Origin: Pseudomonas taiwanensis
Lineage (GTDB): Bacteria; Pseudomonadota; Gammaproteobacteria; Pseudomonadales; Pseudomonadaceae
Length of the DNA stretch: 64,000 nucleotides
Reading direction: 5' to 3'
Assembly: GCF_013393345.1 (NCBI RefSeq)
Contig: NZ_QJRF01000069.1
Coordinates: 1-64,000 of the forward strand
The notes below the pieces were generated by a model, which made no database searches, had not been told where the DNA came from, and saw nothing but the letters and a program-made list of their open reading frames with translations. Positions within the stretch are counted from its first letter, which is position 1; each line of letters begins with the position of its first letter. Of the stretch, positions 25,504-34,003 are shown piece by piece. The position numbers and the translations under genes are program-made.

Positions 25504-26667
25504 TCAGAAGGCGGCTTGGTAGATAGCCAGGGCCTGCGCTTCGCTGACCTCGCGCGGATTATTCACCAGCAGGCGCTGCTGCAACATGGCATCACTGGCC
25601 AGACGCAGCAGCATCGCCTCGGGCACACCGGCATCACGCAAGCGCGTGGGCAATCCACTGCGCTCGCTGAAGGCGGCGAGCTCGCCGATCAACTGCTGGG
25701 TGAGTTCCGCCTCGCTGCCCGGCTTGAGTTTGCTACCGAGCACCAGCGGCGCCAGCTCCGCGTAGAGCGGCGCAGCCACTTCGGCGTTGAATCGGAGCAC
25801 GTGGGGCAGCACCAGGGCGTTGGACAGGCCATGGGGAATGTGGAAGTGCCCGCCCAGCGGATAGGCCAGCGCATGCACGGCCGCTACCGGAGCGTTGGCG
25901 AACGCCTGGCCGGCGAGGCAGGCACCCAGCAGCATTGCCTGGCGCGCTTCGCGGTTGCGGCCGTCCTGGACCACCGCGTCGAGGTTGCCGGCCAGGAGGC
26001 GCAAGGCCTCGCGACCCAGCAGGTCGGACAGCGGATTCTTCTTCAGCTTGCTGGTGTAGGACTCGATGGCATGGACCATGGCGTCGATCCCGGTGGCCGC
26101 CGTGACCGCTGCCGGCAGGCCGAGGGTCAGGTCGGCGTCCAGCAGGGCGAGGTCAGGTAGCAGCAGCGGCGAGACGACACCCATCTTGGTGGTCTCGCCG
26201 GTGGTGACGATGGCAATGGGCGTCACCTCGGAACCGGTGCCGGCGGTGGTCGGCACCTGCAGCAGCGGCAGACGCCGGCCTCGCGCGTTGCCCACGCCGT
26301 AGATGTCCGCCAGCCCTTGCTGGCAGTCGGGGTGCGCCAGCAGCGCCACCAGCTTGGCCACGTCCATCGAACTGCCACCGCCGAAACCCACCACCAGTTG
26401 GGCGCCGAGGACTTTCGCCAGCTCCACGGCCTCCAGCACCACCGCCTCGGGCGGATCGGCCTGGACCTGGTCGTAGACCGCAACGCTGAGTCCCGCGAGG
26501 GCAAAGCCGAGAAGGATATCGTCCAGCAAGCCGAGCCGGGTAATGCCGGGATCGGTCACCAGCAGGACGCGTTGGGCGTCACGCTCGCGACAAAGGTCAG
26601 CAAGGCGTGCGGCCGAGCCGGATTCGCAAAGAATCTGCGCGGTGGTGGCGAAGCTGAAGGGCTGCAT
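25504..26667 (-). CDS. iron-containing alcohol dehydrogenase
   Basis: 387 residues, type III (Fe-dependent) alcohol dehydrogenase. NAD-binding GGGSSMDVAK near residue 95, TTAGTGSEVTP near 140, and metal-ligand His residues in the ATGIDAMVHAIESY and HGLSNALVLPHV segments (about 195 and 265). Start at 26667 follows GGAGGACG; an extension to 26727 is less likely. Lies 74 bases after the acyl-CoA dehydrogenase gene on the same strand. The alcohol substrate cannot be inferred; context suggests an alcohol feeding an acyl-CoA oxidation route. Confidence 0.9.
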   Translation of the reverse strand: MQPFSFATTAQILCESGSAARLADLCRERDAQRVLLVTDPGITRLGLLDDILLGFALAGLSVAVYDQVQADPPEAVVLEAVELAKVLGAQLVVGFGGGSSMDVAKLVALLAHPDCQQGLADIYGVGNARGRRLPLLQVPTTAGTGSEVTPIAIVTTGETTKMGVVSPLLLPDLALLDADLTLGLPAAVTAATGIDAMVHAIESYTSKLKKNPLSDLLGREALRLLAGNLDAVVQDGRNREARQAMLLGACLAGQAFANAPVAAVHALAYPLGGHFHIPHGLSNALVLPHVLRFNAEVAAPLYAELAPLVLGSKLKPGSEAELTQQLIGELAAFSERSGLPTRLRDAGVPEAMLLRLASDAMLQQRLLVNNPREVSEAQALAIYQAAF

Positions 26668-26741
26668 CCGGGCGTCCTCCCTTGTTGTTGTCGAGGCGTA
26701 CCGCGAGCACGCGGCACGCCGGTTCACGCCGGCTCACGCCG

Positions 26742-28532
26742 TCAGAACGCGAAATGCTCCTCGGACAGCGCCATCAGACAGTCCGCGCCGCCCAACAGGG
26801 CTTCACGATGACTGCTGGCACGCGGCAGCACGCGACGCACGTAGAAGCGCGCGCTGTGCAACTTGGCCTGGTAGAAGTCCGCCTCCAAGGTGCCCGACTC
26901 CAGGGCGTCCTGGGCGCGCGCCGCGGCTTGCAACCAGAAGCCCGCCAATAGCACATAGGCCGAGTACTGGAGGAAGTCCACCGAGGCGGCACCGATTTCT
27001 TCCGGGTTCTCCCGCACCCGATCCAGCAGGGTCGAGCTCAAGCCACGCCATTCCTGCAGGCGTGCCAGCACGGCGCCCGCCAGTTCGGCCACTTCTGCAC
27101 GTTCCAGCTGGGCATCGGCCAGGGCGGCGAACTCGTCCTGCAAGGCGGCCAGTTCGGCGCCGCCGTCGCCCATCAGCTTGCGGCGGATCAAGTCCAGCGC
27201 CTGGATGCCATTGGTGCCTTCGTAGAGTTGGGTGATGCGGCTGTCGCGCATCAGTTGCTCCATACCCCACTCACGGATGAAGCCGTGACCGCCGTAGACC
27301 TGCACGCCCAGGCTGGCCACTTCCTGACCCATATCGGTGAAGAAGGCCTTGACGATGGGAATCAGCAGCGCCGCACGGCGGCCAGCGGCCTTGCGTTGCG
27401 TTGCATCCGGGTGGCCGTGTTCCAGGTCCAGCTGGCGGGCGCAATACACGGCCAGCATGCGGCTGCCTTCCACCAGTGTCTTCTGGGTCAGCAGCATGCG
27501 CCGCACATCGGGGTGGTGGATGATCGGGTCAGCTGGTTTATCCGGTGCCGCCGGGCCGCTGAGGGCACGGGATTGCAGGCGTTCGCGGGCATAGGCCAGC
27601 GCGCCCTGGAACGCCTGCTCGCCGATACCGAGCCCTTGCAGGCCGACCTGGAAGCGCGCGTCGTTCATCATGGTGAACATGCACGCCAGGCCCTGGTTGG
27701 CTTCGCCGATCAGCCAACCGGTGGCGTCGTCGAAGTTAATCACGCAGGTGGCGGCGCCCTTGATCCCCATCTTGTGTTCGATGGCACCGCAGGAAACGGC
27801 GTTCTTCGTTCCCGGGGTTCCATCGGGATTGGCGATGAACTTGGGGACCAGCAGCAGGCTGATGCCCTTTACTCCGGCCGGGGCATCCGGCAAGCGCGCC
27901 AGCACCAGGTGGACGATGTTCTCGGAGAGGTCCTGCTCGCCACCGCTGATGAAGATCTTGCTGCCACTGACCTTGTAGCTGCCGTCGGCCTGGGGCACGG
28001 CGCGCGTGCGCAGCAGCGCCAGGTCGGTGCCGGCCTGGGGCTCGGTGAGGCACATGGTGCCGGCCCATTGGCCGCTCACGAGTTTCTCCAGGTAAGCCTG
28101 CTTGAGCGCATCGCTGCCGTGCTTGTACAGCGCCAGCACGGCGCCTTCGGTGAGGCCCGAGTACACGCGGAACGACAGGCTGGCGCCCATCAGCATCTCG
28201 TGGAAATTGCAGGCGACCATCTGCGGGAAGCCCTGGCCGCCGAACTCCTGCGGCCCGGTCATGCTGGCCCAGCCGTTGTCGCAGTACTGTCGATAGGCCT
28301 CGCGGAAACCCTTGGGCGTCGTCACCGCGCCCTGCTCCAGGGTCACGCCTTCTTCGTCGCTGTTGCGGTTCAGTGGCGACACCACTTCGCCCGCATAGCG
28401 CGCGCCCTCTTCCAACACACCGTCGATCAGTTCGCGGTCGAGACCGTTGGCCAGCAGCTCGCAGTGGCCGGCGACGTCGAAGAGCTCATGGAGTACGAAG
28501 CGCATGTCGCGCAGGGGTGCCTTGTAAGCCAT
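26742..28532 (-). CDS. acyl-CoA dehydrogenase, large DmdC-like type
   Basis: 596 residues; FAD-dependent alpha,beta-dehydrogenation of an acyl-CoA. The length and C-terminal extension (about residues 470-596) fit the group that includes 3-methylmercaptopropionyl-CoA dehydrogenase DmdC, rather than the 380-residue classical enzymes. Signature MCLTEPQAGTDLALLRT near 160 and the catalytic-Glu region LYEGTNGIQALDLI near 440. It starts one base after the stop of the 3-hydroxyacyl-CoA dehydrogenase, so the two are coupled. The true chain specificity is unknown. Confidence 0.88.
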   Translation of the reverse strand: MAYKAPLRDMRFVLHELFDVAGHCELLANGLDRELIDGVLEEGARYAGEVVSPLNRNSDEEGVTLEQGAVTTPKGFREAYRQYCDNGWASMTGPQEFGGQGFPQMVACNFHEMLMGASLSFRVYSGLTEGAVLALYKHGSDALKQAYLEKLVSGQWAGTMCLTEPQAGTDLALLRTRAVPQADGSYKVSGSKIFISGGEQDLSENIVHLVLARLPDAPAGVKGISLLLVPKFIANPDGTPGTKNAVSCGAIEHKMGIKGAATCVINFDDATGWLIGEANQGLACMFTMMNDARFQVGLQGLGIGEQAFQGALAYARERLQSRALSGPAAPDKPADPIIHHPDVRRMLLTQKTLVEGSRMLAVYCARQLDLEHGHPDATQRKAAGRRAALLIPIVKAFFTDMGQEVASLGVQVYGGHGFIREWGMEQLMRDSRITQLYEGTNGIQALDLIRRKLMGDGGAELAALQDEFAALADAQLERAEVAELAGAVLARLQEWRGLSSTLLDRVRENPEEIGAASVDFLQYSAYVLLAGFWLQAAARAQDALESGTLEADFYQAKLHSARFYVRRVLPRASSHREALLGGADCLMALSEEHFAF

Positions 28533-28533
28533 G

Positions 28534-29772
28534 TCAGGCCTCCTGTTGGAAATCGGCGAAGTGGCGATCGGACTCGGCCAGGCGACGGATCAGCGCGGCC
28601 GGTTGCCAATGGGCGCCAAAGCGTTCGGCCAGCGCGTGCAGGCGCTCGCGGATGGCCGCCAGCCCCTGGCTGTCGGCCCAGGCCATCGGCCCACCCTTGT
28701 CCGCCGGGAAGCCGTAGCCGTTGAGGTAAACGGTGTCGATATCGGCGCTGGAGGCGGCGATGCCCTCTTCGAGGATCTTCGCCCCTTCGTTGACCAGTGC
28801 CAGCAGGCAACGCTCGAGGATTTCTTCCGGGCAGATGTCGCGGCGCTCGAAGCCGAGCTGTTCGGACACCTGCAGCACCAGCGCGTCCACTTCCGGGTCG
28901 GGCTCGGCCTGGCGGCTGCCTTCGGCGTAGCGGTAGTAGCCCATGCGCGACTTCTGGCCGAAGCGGCCAAGGCCGCAGAGGCGATTGTCCACCTGCACCG
29001 CCGGGTCGTCCTGGCCCTTGCCGGCCAGCTCGCGGGCGCGCCATTCCAGGTCGATGCCGACCACGTCGTACATGCGGAAGGGACCCATGGCGAAACCAAA
29101 GCCTTGCAGCGCGCTGTCCACCTGATGCGGATAGGCGCCTTCCAGCAGCATCATCCGCGCCTCGCGCACGTAGGTATGGAGCATGCGGTTACCGATAAAG
29201 CCCTTGCAGTTGCCGGCGACCACGCTGACCTTGCCCATGCGCTGGCCCAATGCAACAGCGGCGCCCAGCACGGCGGGGGCAGTGCGGGCGCCGCGAACGA
29301 TTTCCAGCAGTTTCATGATGTGCGCCGGGCTGAAGAAGTGCAGGCCCAGGACCTGCTCCGGGCGCCCGGTGACCGCGGCAATGGCATCGATATCCAGGGC
29401 CGAGGTGTTGCTGGCGAGGATCGCCGACGGCGTCAGCCGGGCGTCCAGCTCGCGAAAGATGGATTGCTTGAGCTCGAGGTTCTCGAAGACCGCTTCGATC
29501 ACGAGGTCGACATCGGCCAGGTCCGCGTAGCCCCCCACAGGCTGGATGCGCGCGACGCGCTCGGCGGCCTGAGCCTCGCTGATACGGCCTTGGCGCACAT
29601 GGTGGGCGTAGGTATCGGCCACCACGCCCTGGGCCTGTTCGAGCATCTGCGGATTGTTGTCCAGCCAGAGGACGTCGAGGCCGGCGCTGGCCAGGCTCAT
29701 GACGATGCCACGGCCCATGGTGCCGGCGCCGATCACGGCGGCCCGCTGGATGGTGGATACGCTAGGGGTCAC
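28534..29772 (-). CDS. 3-hydroxyacyl-CoA dehydrogenase
   Basis: 412 residues, NAD-dependent oxidation of 3-hydroxyacyl-CoA. N-terminal Rossmann motif AAVIGAGTMGRGI, catalytic His-Glu region (LGLHFFSPAHIMKLLEIV, near 140), then two C-terminal dimerisation repeats. No hydratase domain, so it is not FadB. The GTG at 29772 with GAGGA upstream is chosen: the in-frame ATG at 29892 would make the first residues from the reading of a REP element. First gene of the acyl-CoA cluster, divergent from a LysR gene. Confidence 0.88.
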   Translation of the reverse strand: MTPSVSTIQRAAVIGAGTMGRGIVMSLASAGLDVLWLDNNPQMLEQAQGVVADTYAHHVRQGRISEAQAAERVARIQPVGGYADLADVDLVIEAVFENLELKQSIFRELDARLTPSAILASNTSALDIDAIAAVTGRPEQVLGLHFFSPAHIMKLLEIVRGARTAPAVLGAAVALGQRMGKVSVVAGNCKGFIGNRMLHTYVREARMMLLEGAYPHQVDSALQGFGFAMGPFRMYDVVGIDLEWRARELAGKGQDDPAVQVDNRLCGLGRFGQKSRMGYYRYAEGSRQAEPDPEVDALVLQVSEQLGFERRDICPEEILERCLLALVNEGAKILEEGIAASSADIDTVYLNGYGFPADKGGPMAWADSQGLAAIRERLHALAERFGAHWQPAALIRRLAESDRHFADFQQEA

Positions 29773-29820
29773 TGAGATGTCCTCTTGTTCTAGTAGGGCG
29801 ATTACGGACGCGGCGTCCCT

Positions 29821-29880
29821 TGTAGGAGCCAGCTTGCTGGCGAATGTGCTGCGTGGTTCGCGAGCAAGCTCGCTCCTACG
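29821..29880. repeat. family B repeat (REPIN) copy 2
   Basis: TGTAGGAGCCAGCTTGCTGG with inverted partner ending GCTCGCTCCTACG. It lies in the divergent promoter region between the 3-hydroxyacyl-CoA dehydrogenase gene and the LysR gene, an unusual site in this window where most repeats are between convergent genes. Confidence 0.85.
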
Positions 29881-29984
29881 AACCTCGGCCAATCGACCGC
29901 CGCGTGATCACGAAAACGCCAATCACCTTAAGGAAGCCGGTACTATTTTTGAAATTTAGTCTTGTGATAGATGGCATTCCCCTG

Positions 29985-30884
29985 GTGAATATCTCCAACT
30001 TCGACCTCAACCTTCTGCGAGTGCTGGACGCCCTGCTGCGCGAACGCAACGTCTCGCGCGCGGCGGAACGTCTTTCCCTCAGCCAGCCGGCAGTGAGCAA
30101 CGCACTCAACCGGCTGCGCGAGTTGCTTGGCGACCCCTTGCTGGTGCGCGTGGGCCGGGCGATGCAGCCGACGCCAAGGGCGCTGGCACTGGAGACGCCG
30201 ATCCGTGCCGCGCTCAAGCAGATCGAGCAGAGCCTGGTCGTCGGAGAAGGCTTCGATCCGGCACGTAGCCGCCAGCGCTTCACCATCGCCGTGACCGACT
30301 ACGTGGAACTGATCTGCATGCCGCGCCTGTTGCAGCAGCTGGCAGAGGAGGCGCCGGGGTTGAAGATCGCCATCCGCCACCTGTCCCCGAGCCTGCCCGC
30401 CGCCGCGCTGGACCAGGGCGAACTGGATCTGGTGCTGGGCCGCTTCGAAAGCATTCCCGCGCGCTTCGCCAGCCGCCGCTGGATGAGCGAAACGCTGCGC
30501 CTGGTGGCCCGCCGCGACCATCCGCAAATGCAGGAAGCACCCGACCTGTCCGGTTTTCTCAGGCTACGTCACCTCTGGGTGCACGGTGGCCAGACCAAAG
30601 GCATGGTCGATCAATGGCTGGGCGAGCAAGGGCTGGCACGGGACATCGTCTACACCACACCCAACTATTTGCAGGCGGCGCATATCGTCGCCAGTACCGA
30701 CCTCACCGTGGTGCTGCCGGCGCGGCTGGCCCAGCACTTCGCCCGTCTGCTGCCCTTGCAGGTACATCCCCTGCCCTTCGCGGTCGGGCCCTTCCATCTC
30801 GACCTGGTGAGCGTGGCCCAACGCGCGGGAGACGAAGCGTTGCAATGGCTGATCGAGCGGCTGATGGGTATCGGCCGGATATGA
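29985..30884 (+). CDS. LysR-family transcriptional regulator
   Basis: 299 residues from GTG 29985 (VNISNFDLNLLRVLDALL); another GTG at 29964 is possible and neither has a clear Shine-Dalgarno. Helix-turn-helix RNVSRAAERLSLSQPAVSNAL in the first 60 residues, effector-binding domain after residue 90. Sequence style resembles the NodD/LinR-like LysR group. Divergent from the acyl-CoA cluster, which is its most likely target; the inducer is unknown. It converges with the nitroreductase gene, with two repeat elements in between. Confidence 0.85.
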   Translation: MNISNFDLNLLRVLDALLRERNVSRAAERLSLSQPAVSNALNRLRELLGDPLLVRVGRAMQPTPRALALETPIRAALKQIEQSLVVGEGFDPARSRQRFTIAVTDYVELICMPRLLQQLAEEAPGLKIAIRHLSPSLPAAALDQGELDLVLGRFESIPARFASRRWMSETLRLVARRDHPQMQEAPDLSGFLRLRHLWVHGGQTKGMVDQWLGEQGLARDIVYTTPNYLQAAHIVASTDLTVVLPARLAQHFARLLPLQVHPLPFAVGPFHLDLVSVAQRAGDEALQWLIERLMGIGRI

Positions 30885-30920
30885 GGTGGGTGAGTAGAGT
30901 GGGCTTCAGTCCACCGGGAT

Positions 30921-30953
30921 GATGGGTATCGCTCCGCTCTACCCATCCTACGG
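30921..30953. repeat. family C repeat copy 1
   Basis: GATGGGT ... ACCCATC hairpin with a CGCTCCGCTC interior and a CCTACGG end. A near-identical copy is at 33901. It sits directly before family A copy at 30961. Confidence 0.65.
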
Positions 30954-30960
30954 AGGAGCC

Positions 30961-31000
30961 TGTGGGAGCGAATTCATTCGCGATTGAAATCGCTCCCACA
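30961..31000. repeat. family A repeat, minimal copy (40 bp)
   Basis: TGTGGGAGCGAATTCATTCG directly followed by its inverted partner ending CGCTCCCACA, with no inner hairpins. It shows the outer arms alone. Between convergent LysR and nitroreductase genes, and a possible terminator substitute. Confidence 0.8.
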
Positions 31001-31014
31001 TACAGCGGGGGTCG

Positions 31015-31617
31015 TCAGAACTGGTTGCGGATCACCGCTTCGTCGAAGGCCAGTTTGCCGATACGCGGCCTGGCCGCGACCGCTTGCTTGCCGACGGCGA
31101 CCATCAGGCCAATGGCATGGTTCTCCGGCAGCCGGATCAGGTCGGCCACGGCGTCGAAATCGAAGCCGTCCATGGGGCAGGTATCCAGACCCTTGCCGCG
31201 GGCAGCGAGCATCAGGGTCTGGGCGACCAGGCCGCAGCTGCGCATCACTTCATCGCGCTGCACCCGGGGCTTGCCACGGTAGTAGTTGTCGATGGCGCCA
31301 GCCATGAAGTCCTGCACCGGCTGCGGAGCTTCCTCCCAGACACGGGCGGCGTCCTTCTCCCAGGCATCGAGGCGGGCGCAGACGATCACCAGCATCGAGG
31401 CTTCGGTGACCTGGGACTGGTCCCAGGCCACATCGCGAATGCGCTGGCGCAGTGCCGGATCGCTGACTTCCACCAGGCGCACGTGCTGCAGGTTGAAGGC
31501 AGTGGGCGCGAGCAGCGCCAGTTGCAGCAGCTCGTCCTTCTCTTCGCGGCTGATGCTGTGGCCGGTGTCGTAGGCCTTGATGGCACGGCGGCTGCGGATG
31601 GCGTCGTCAATGTGCAT
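31015..31617 (-). CDS. nitroreductase-family flavoprotein
   Basis: 200 residues; FMN-dependent NAD(P)H oxidoreductase. N-terminal IRSRRAIKAYD supplies the flavin phosphate contacts; PTAFNLQHVRLVEV near 38-52 and a C-terminal GLDTCPMDGFD stretch are typical of the family. Substrate (nitroaromatics, quinones or others) cannot be deduced. Stands alone: convergent with LysR on one side, 237 bases and a family B repeat away from the helicase gene on the other. Confidence 0.85.
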   Translation of the reverse strand: MHIDDAIRSRRAIKAYDTGHSISREEKDELLQLALLAPTAFNLQHVRLVEVSDPALRQRIRDVAWDQSQVTEASMLVIVCARLDAWEKDAARVWEEAPQPVQDFMAGAIDNYYRGKPRVQRDEVMRSCGLVAQTLMLAARGKGLDTCPMDGFDFDAVADLIRLPENHAIGLMVAVGKQAVAARPRIGKLAFDEAVIRNQF

Positions 31618-31775
31618 GTAGGAATCCTTGTGAGAGGCGAGATTGAAAGTGGCGCCATCCTAAGCAGCCGGAAGGCCTGCTTCCAACACTGATTAACGAT
31701 GGTATCGATCAAAAAATCGGTCTGGCCCGACCCTCCTGTTGGGAGCGGGCTTTACATGAATTCGCTGTGTCTGCA

Positions 31776-31830
31776 TGTAGGAGCTGGCTTGCCAGCGGGG
31801 CCCCCTTTTCGCTAGCAAGCTAGCTCCTAC
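31776..31830. repeat. family B repeat (REPIN) copy 3
   Basis: TGTAGGAGCTGGCTTGCCAG with inverted partner GCTAGCAAGCTAGCTCCTAC. Both arms are identical to those of the copy nested at 54597; only the spacer differs. It lies 24 bases after the stop of the minus-strand helicase gene. Confidence 0.85.
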
Positions 31831-31854
31831 GAGGTTCCTGCAATGAACTCGTCC

Positions 31855-33795
31855 CTACAGGCCCGGCTGTTGGCTTACCCAGTCGCGCACCTCGGCGTAG
31901 GGATAGGCTTCCAGCGCAGCGAAACCCGGCAGGTTGCGAGCCTTGAGCCGCGTGAAGAGCGGCGCAGTGATGCCGCAGAGCATGCGCGTGAGGCATTCGG
32001 CGCCGGGCCGCTCGCCCTTCAGTTCTTCGAAGCGCTGGATGAAGCCGCCACACAGGGCGCTGAAGTTGCGATCCGCCAATGGCGGCAGCGCAGCCGGCGC
32101 CGGCAGCTGCGCCACACGTCCCTGGCAGACCGAACAATGGCCGCAACGCTCCGGTACGTCGTGGTCACCAAAGTAGTGGGCCAGCCGCGCGCTGAGGCAG
32201 GTCTCGCTGGCGAACAAGGCCAGCATCGCCTGGATGCGGGCGATCTCGCTGCGCTCCTGCTGGCGGAAGTAGTCATGCAGCTCGGTAGCCAACGCCTCCG
32301 GCTCGAAGTCGCGATTGTCCACGGCGTAGACCTCAGTCATCTGCTTGCTTTCCAGCTCGATCCAGCCGCGCTCCTGGAAGTAGTCCAGGGCCTTCACCAC
32401 GCGGCTGCGTTCAGCGCTGTATTCGCGGTACAGGCGGTCGAAATCAACGGTGCACCAGGTACGTGCGCGGGTGGAGGTACGCAGCAGCGCCTCGACGAAC
32501 TGGCGACGCTCGCCTTCGAACTGCGCCACCAGGGCTTCGGGCTCCAGCAGGTGCTTGAAACGGTACTCGGCGAAGTAGGCGTAAAGCGGTGCGATGATGC
32601 CGCGCAGCTCCAGCTGCACCAGCAAGGTCTTGAGCGGCAACTGGCGAATGTTGCTCTGGTCGGAGAGCGCGCCGAGCATCAGCTCCCAGCGATCGCCACC
32701 CTGCCCCGCCGCCTTGAGTTCCGCCAGTACCTGGCGGATGCCGGCGAGTTCCGGCGTATCGCCATAGACGAAGTTCTCCAGCACGTTGAGGCTGTCGCGG
32801 TTGGCCAGTACCAGGCAGTCCGATGGCTTGCCGTCGCGCCCCGCCCGGCCGATTTCCTGGCTGTAGTTCTCCACTGACTTGGGTAGGTCGTAGTGCACTA
32901 CCTGGCGAATGTCGCTCTTGTCGATGCCCATGCCGAAGGCGATGGTCGCAACCATCACGTTGACCTGCCCGGCCATGAACCGGCGCTGCAGTGCCTCGCG
33001 CTCCTCATGGGGCATGCCGGCGTGGTAGGCGTTGGCCGCAACGCCCCGTTGGCTCAGGCGCGCTGCGACTTCTTCGGCGGTCTTCTGCAAGGTCACGTAG
33101 ACGATGGCCGGCTGCCCGCTGCGCTGCCCCAGCCAATCCACCAGTCGTTCCAGCTTGCGCTCGCCGGCCACCGGTTCCACCAGCAGGTTGAGGTTGGGGC
33201 GGTAGAAGCCGGTGGTGATGACATCGGCATCGGCGATGGCGAACTTGCGCTGCATATCGGCGATCACCGCCGGCGTCGCCGTGGCGGTCAGCAGCAACAC
33301 ATGGGGGATGCCGAACTGGCGCTGGTACTCGGGCAGCTTGAGGTAGTCGGGGCGGAAGTTGTGCCCCCACTCGGAAATACAGTGGGCCTCGTCCACCACC
33401 AGCAGGGAAATCGGTACCTGCTGGATAAAGCCACGGAATCGCTCGTTCTTCAGCCGCTCCACGGAAATCATCAGGATCTTCAGTTCGCCGGAGCGGGCCC
33501 GCGCCATGACCTCGGCGGCCTCCTCGCGGCTCTGTGCCGAGTCGATGCTGGCAGCGGCGATGCCGTGGCGGTGCAGGAAGGCCAGCTGATCCTGCATCAG
33601 GGCCAACAATGGCGATACCACCAGGGTCAGGTGTGGCAGATGCAACGCCGGCAGCTGGTAGCACAGCGACTTGCCGGAACCGGTGGGGAAGATGGCGGCG
33701 GCCGAACGGCCCGCCAGCACGGCGGAGATGGCGGCTTCCTGGCCGGGACGGAAATGGTCGTAACCGAAGACCTTGGTGAGGCTGGTTGCGGGCAT
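31855..33795 (-). CDS. RecQ-family ATP-dependent DNA helicase
   Basis: 646 residues. Superfamily 2 helicase motifs: Walker A FPTGSGKSLCYQLPAL near residue 38, DEAHCISEWGHNFRPDY near 140, motif VI QEIGRAGRDGKPSDC near 325, and Zn-binding Cys cluster ending CGHCSVC near 545. After the winged-helix region the C-terminus (about 565-646) does not look like an HRDC domain. Start at 33795 with AAGGAG eight bases upstream; the GTG at 33804 would overlap that site. It may be a second RecQ paralogue beside the canonical one elsewhere, so I give no symbol. Confidence 0.9.
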   Translation of the reverse strand: MPATSLTKVFGYDHFRPGQEAAISAVLAGRSAAAIFPTGSGKSLCYQLPALHLPHLTLVVSPLLALMQDQLAFLHRHGIAAASIDSAQSREEAAEVMARARSGELKILMISVERLKNERFRGFIQQVPISLLVVDEAHCISEWGHNFRPDYLKLPEYQRQFGIPHVLLLTATATPAVIADMQRKFAIADADVITTGFYRPNLNLLVEPVAGERKLERLVDWLGQRSGQPAIVYVTLQKTAEEVAARLSQRGVAANAYHAGMPHEEREALQRRFMAGQVNVMVATIAFGMGIDKSDIRQVVHYDLPKSVENYSQEIGRAGRDGKPSDCLVLANRDSLNVLENFVYGDTPELAGIRQVLAELKAAGQGGDRWELMLGALSDQSNIRQLPLKTLLVQLELRGIIAPLYAYFAEYRFKHLLEPEALVAQFEGERRQFVEALLRTSTRARTWCTVDFDRLYREYSAERSRVVKALDYFQERGWIELESKQMTEVYAVDNRDFEPEALATELHDYFRQQERSEIARIQAMLALFASETCLSARLAHYFGDHDVPERCGHCSVCQGRVAQLPAPAALPPLADRNFSALCGGFIQRFEELKGERPGAECLTRMLCGITAPLFTRLKARNLPGFAALEAYPYAEVRDWVSQQPGL

Positions 33796-33900
33796 GGGGA
33801 TCACTCCTTTGATGGGGCATTGATCATGGACCGCGATGGACCTGACAGGGTCCTGAATCCGGGTACGACGTTTCGCCTTTGAGCCCCATCGATCCGCTTT

Positions 33901-33932
33901 GATGGGTTTCGCTCCGCTCTACCCATCCTACG
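33901..33932. repeat. family C repeat copy 2
   Basis: GATGGGT ... ACCCATC hairpin and CCTACG end, differing from the copy at 30921 at very few positions. Upstream of the helicase gene and downstream of pckA. Confidence 0.65.
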
Positions 33933-33956
33933 AGAGGGACCGGGCTCGCCAACAAT

Positions 33957-33982
33957 GAAAAAGCCGCCCGGAGGCGGCTTCT
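33957..33982 (-). terminator. Rho-independent terminator of pckA
   Basis: GCCGCC / GGCGGC stem extended by AA/TT with loop CGGA; on the minus strand it is followed by TTTTTCATTG, 22 bases after the pckA stop. Confidence 0.85.
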
Positions 33983-34003
33983 TCGACAAGGACGCGGTGC
34001 GGC

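Noticed and set aside
29773-29892. N-terminal extension of the 3-hydroxyacyl-CoA dehydrogenase
   Set aside because: Encoded by the family B repeat; GTG 29772 with GAGGA gives the normal Rossmann start.
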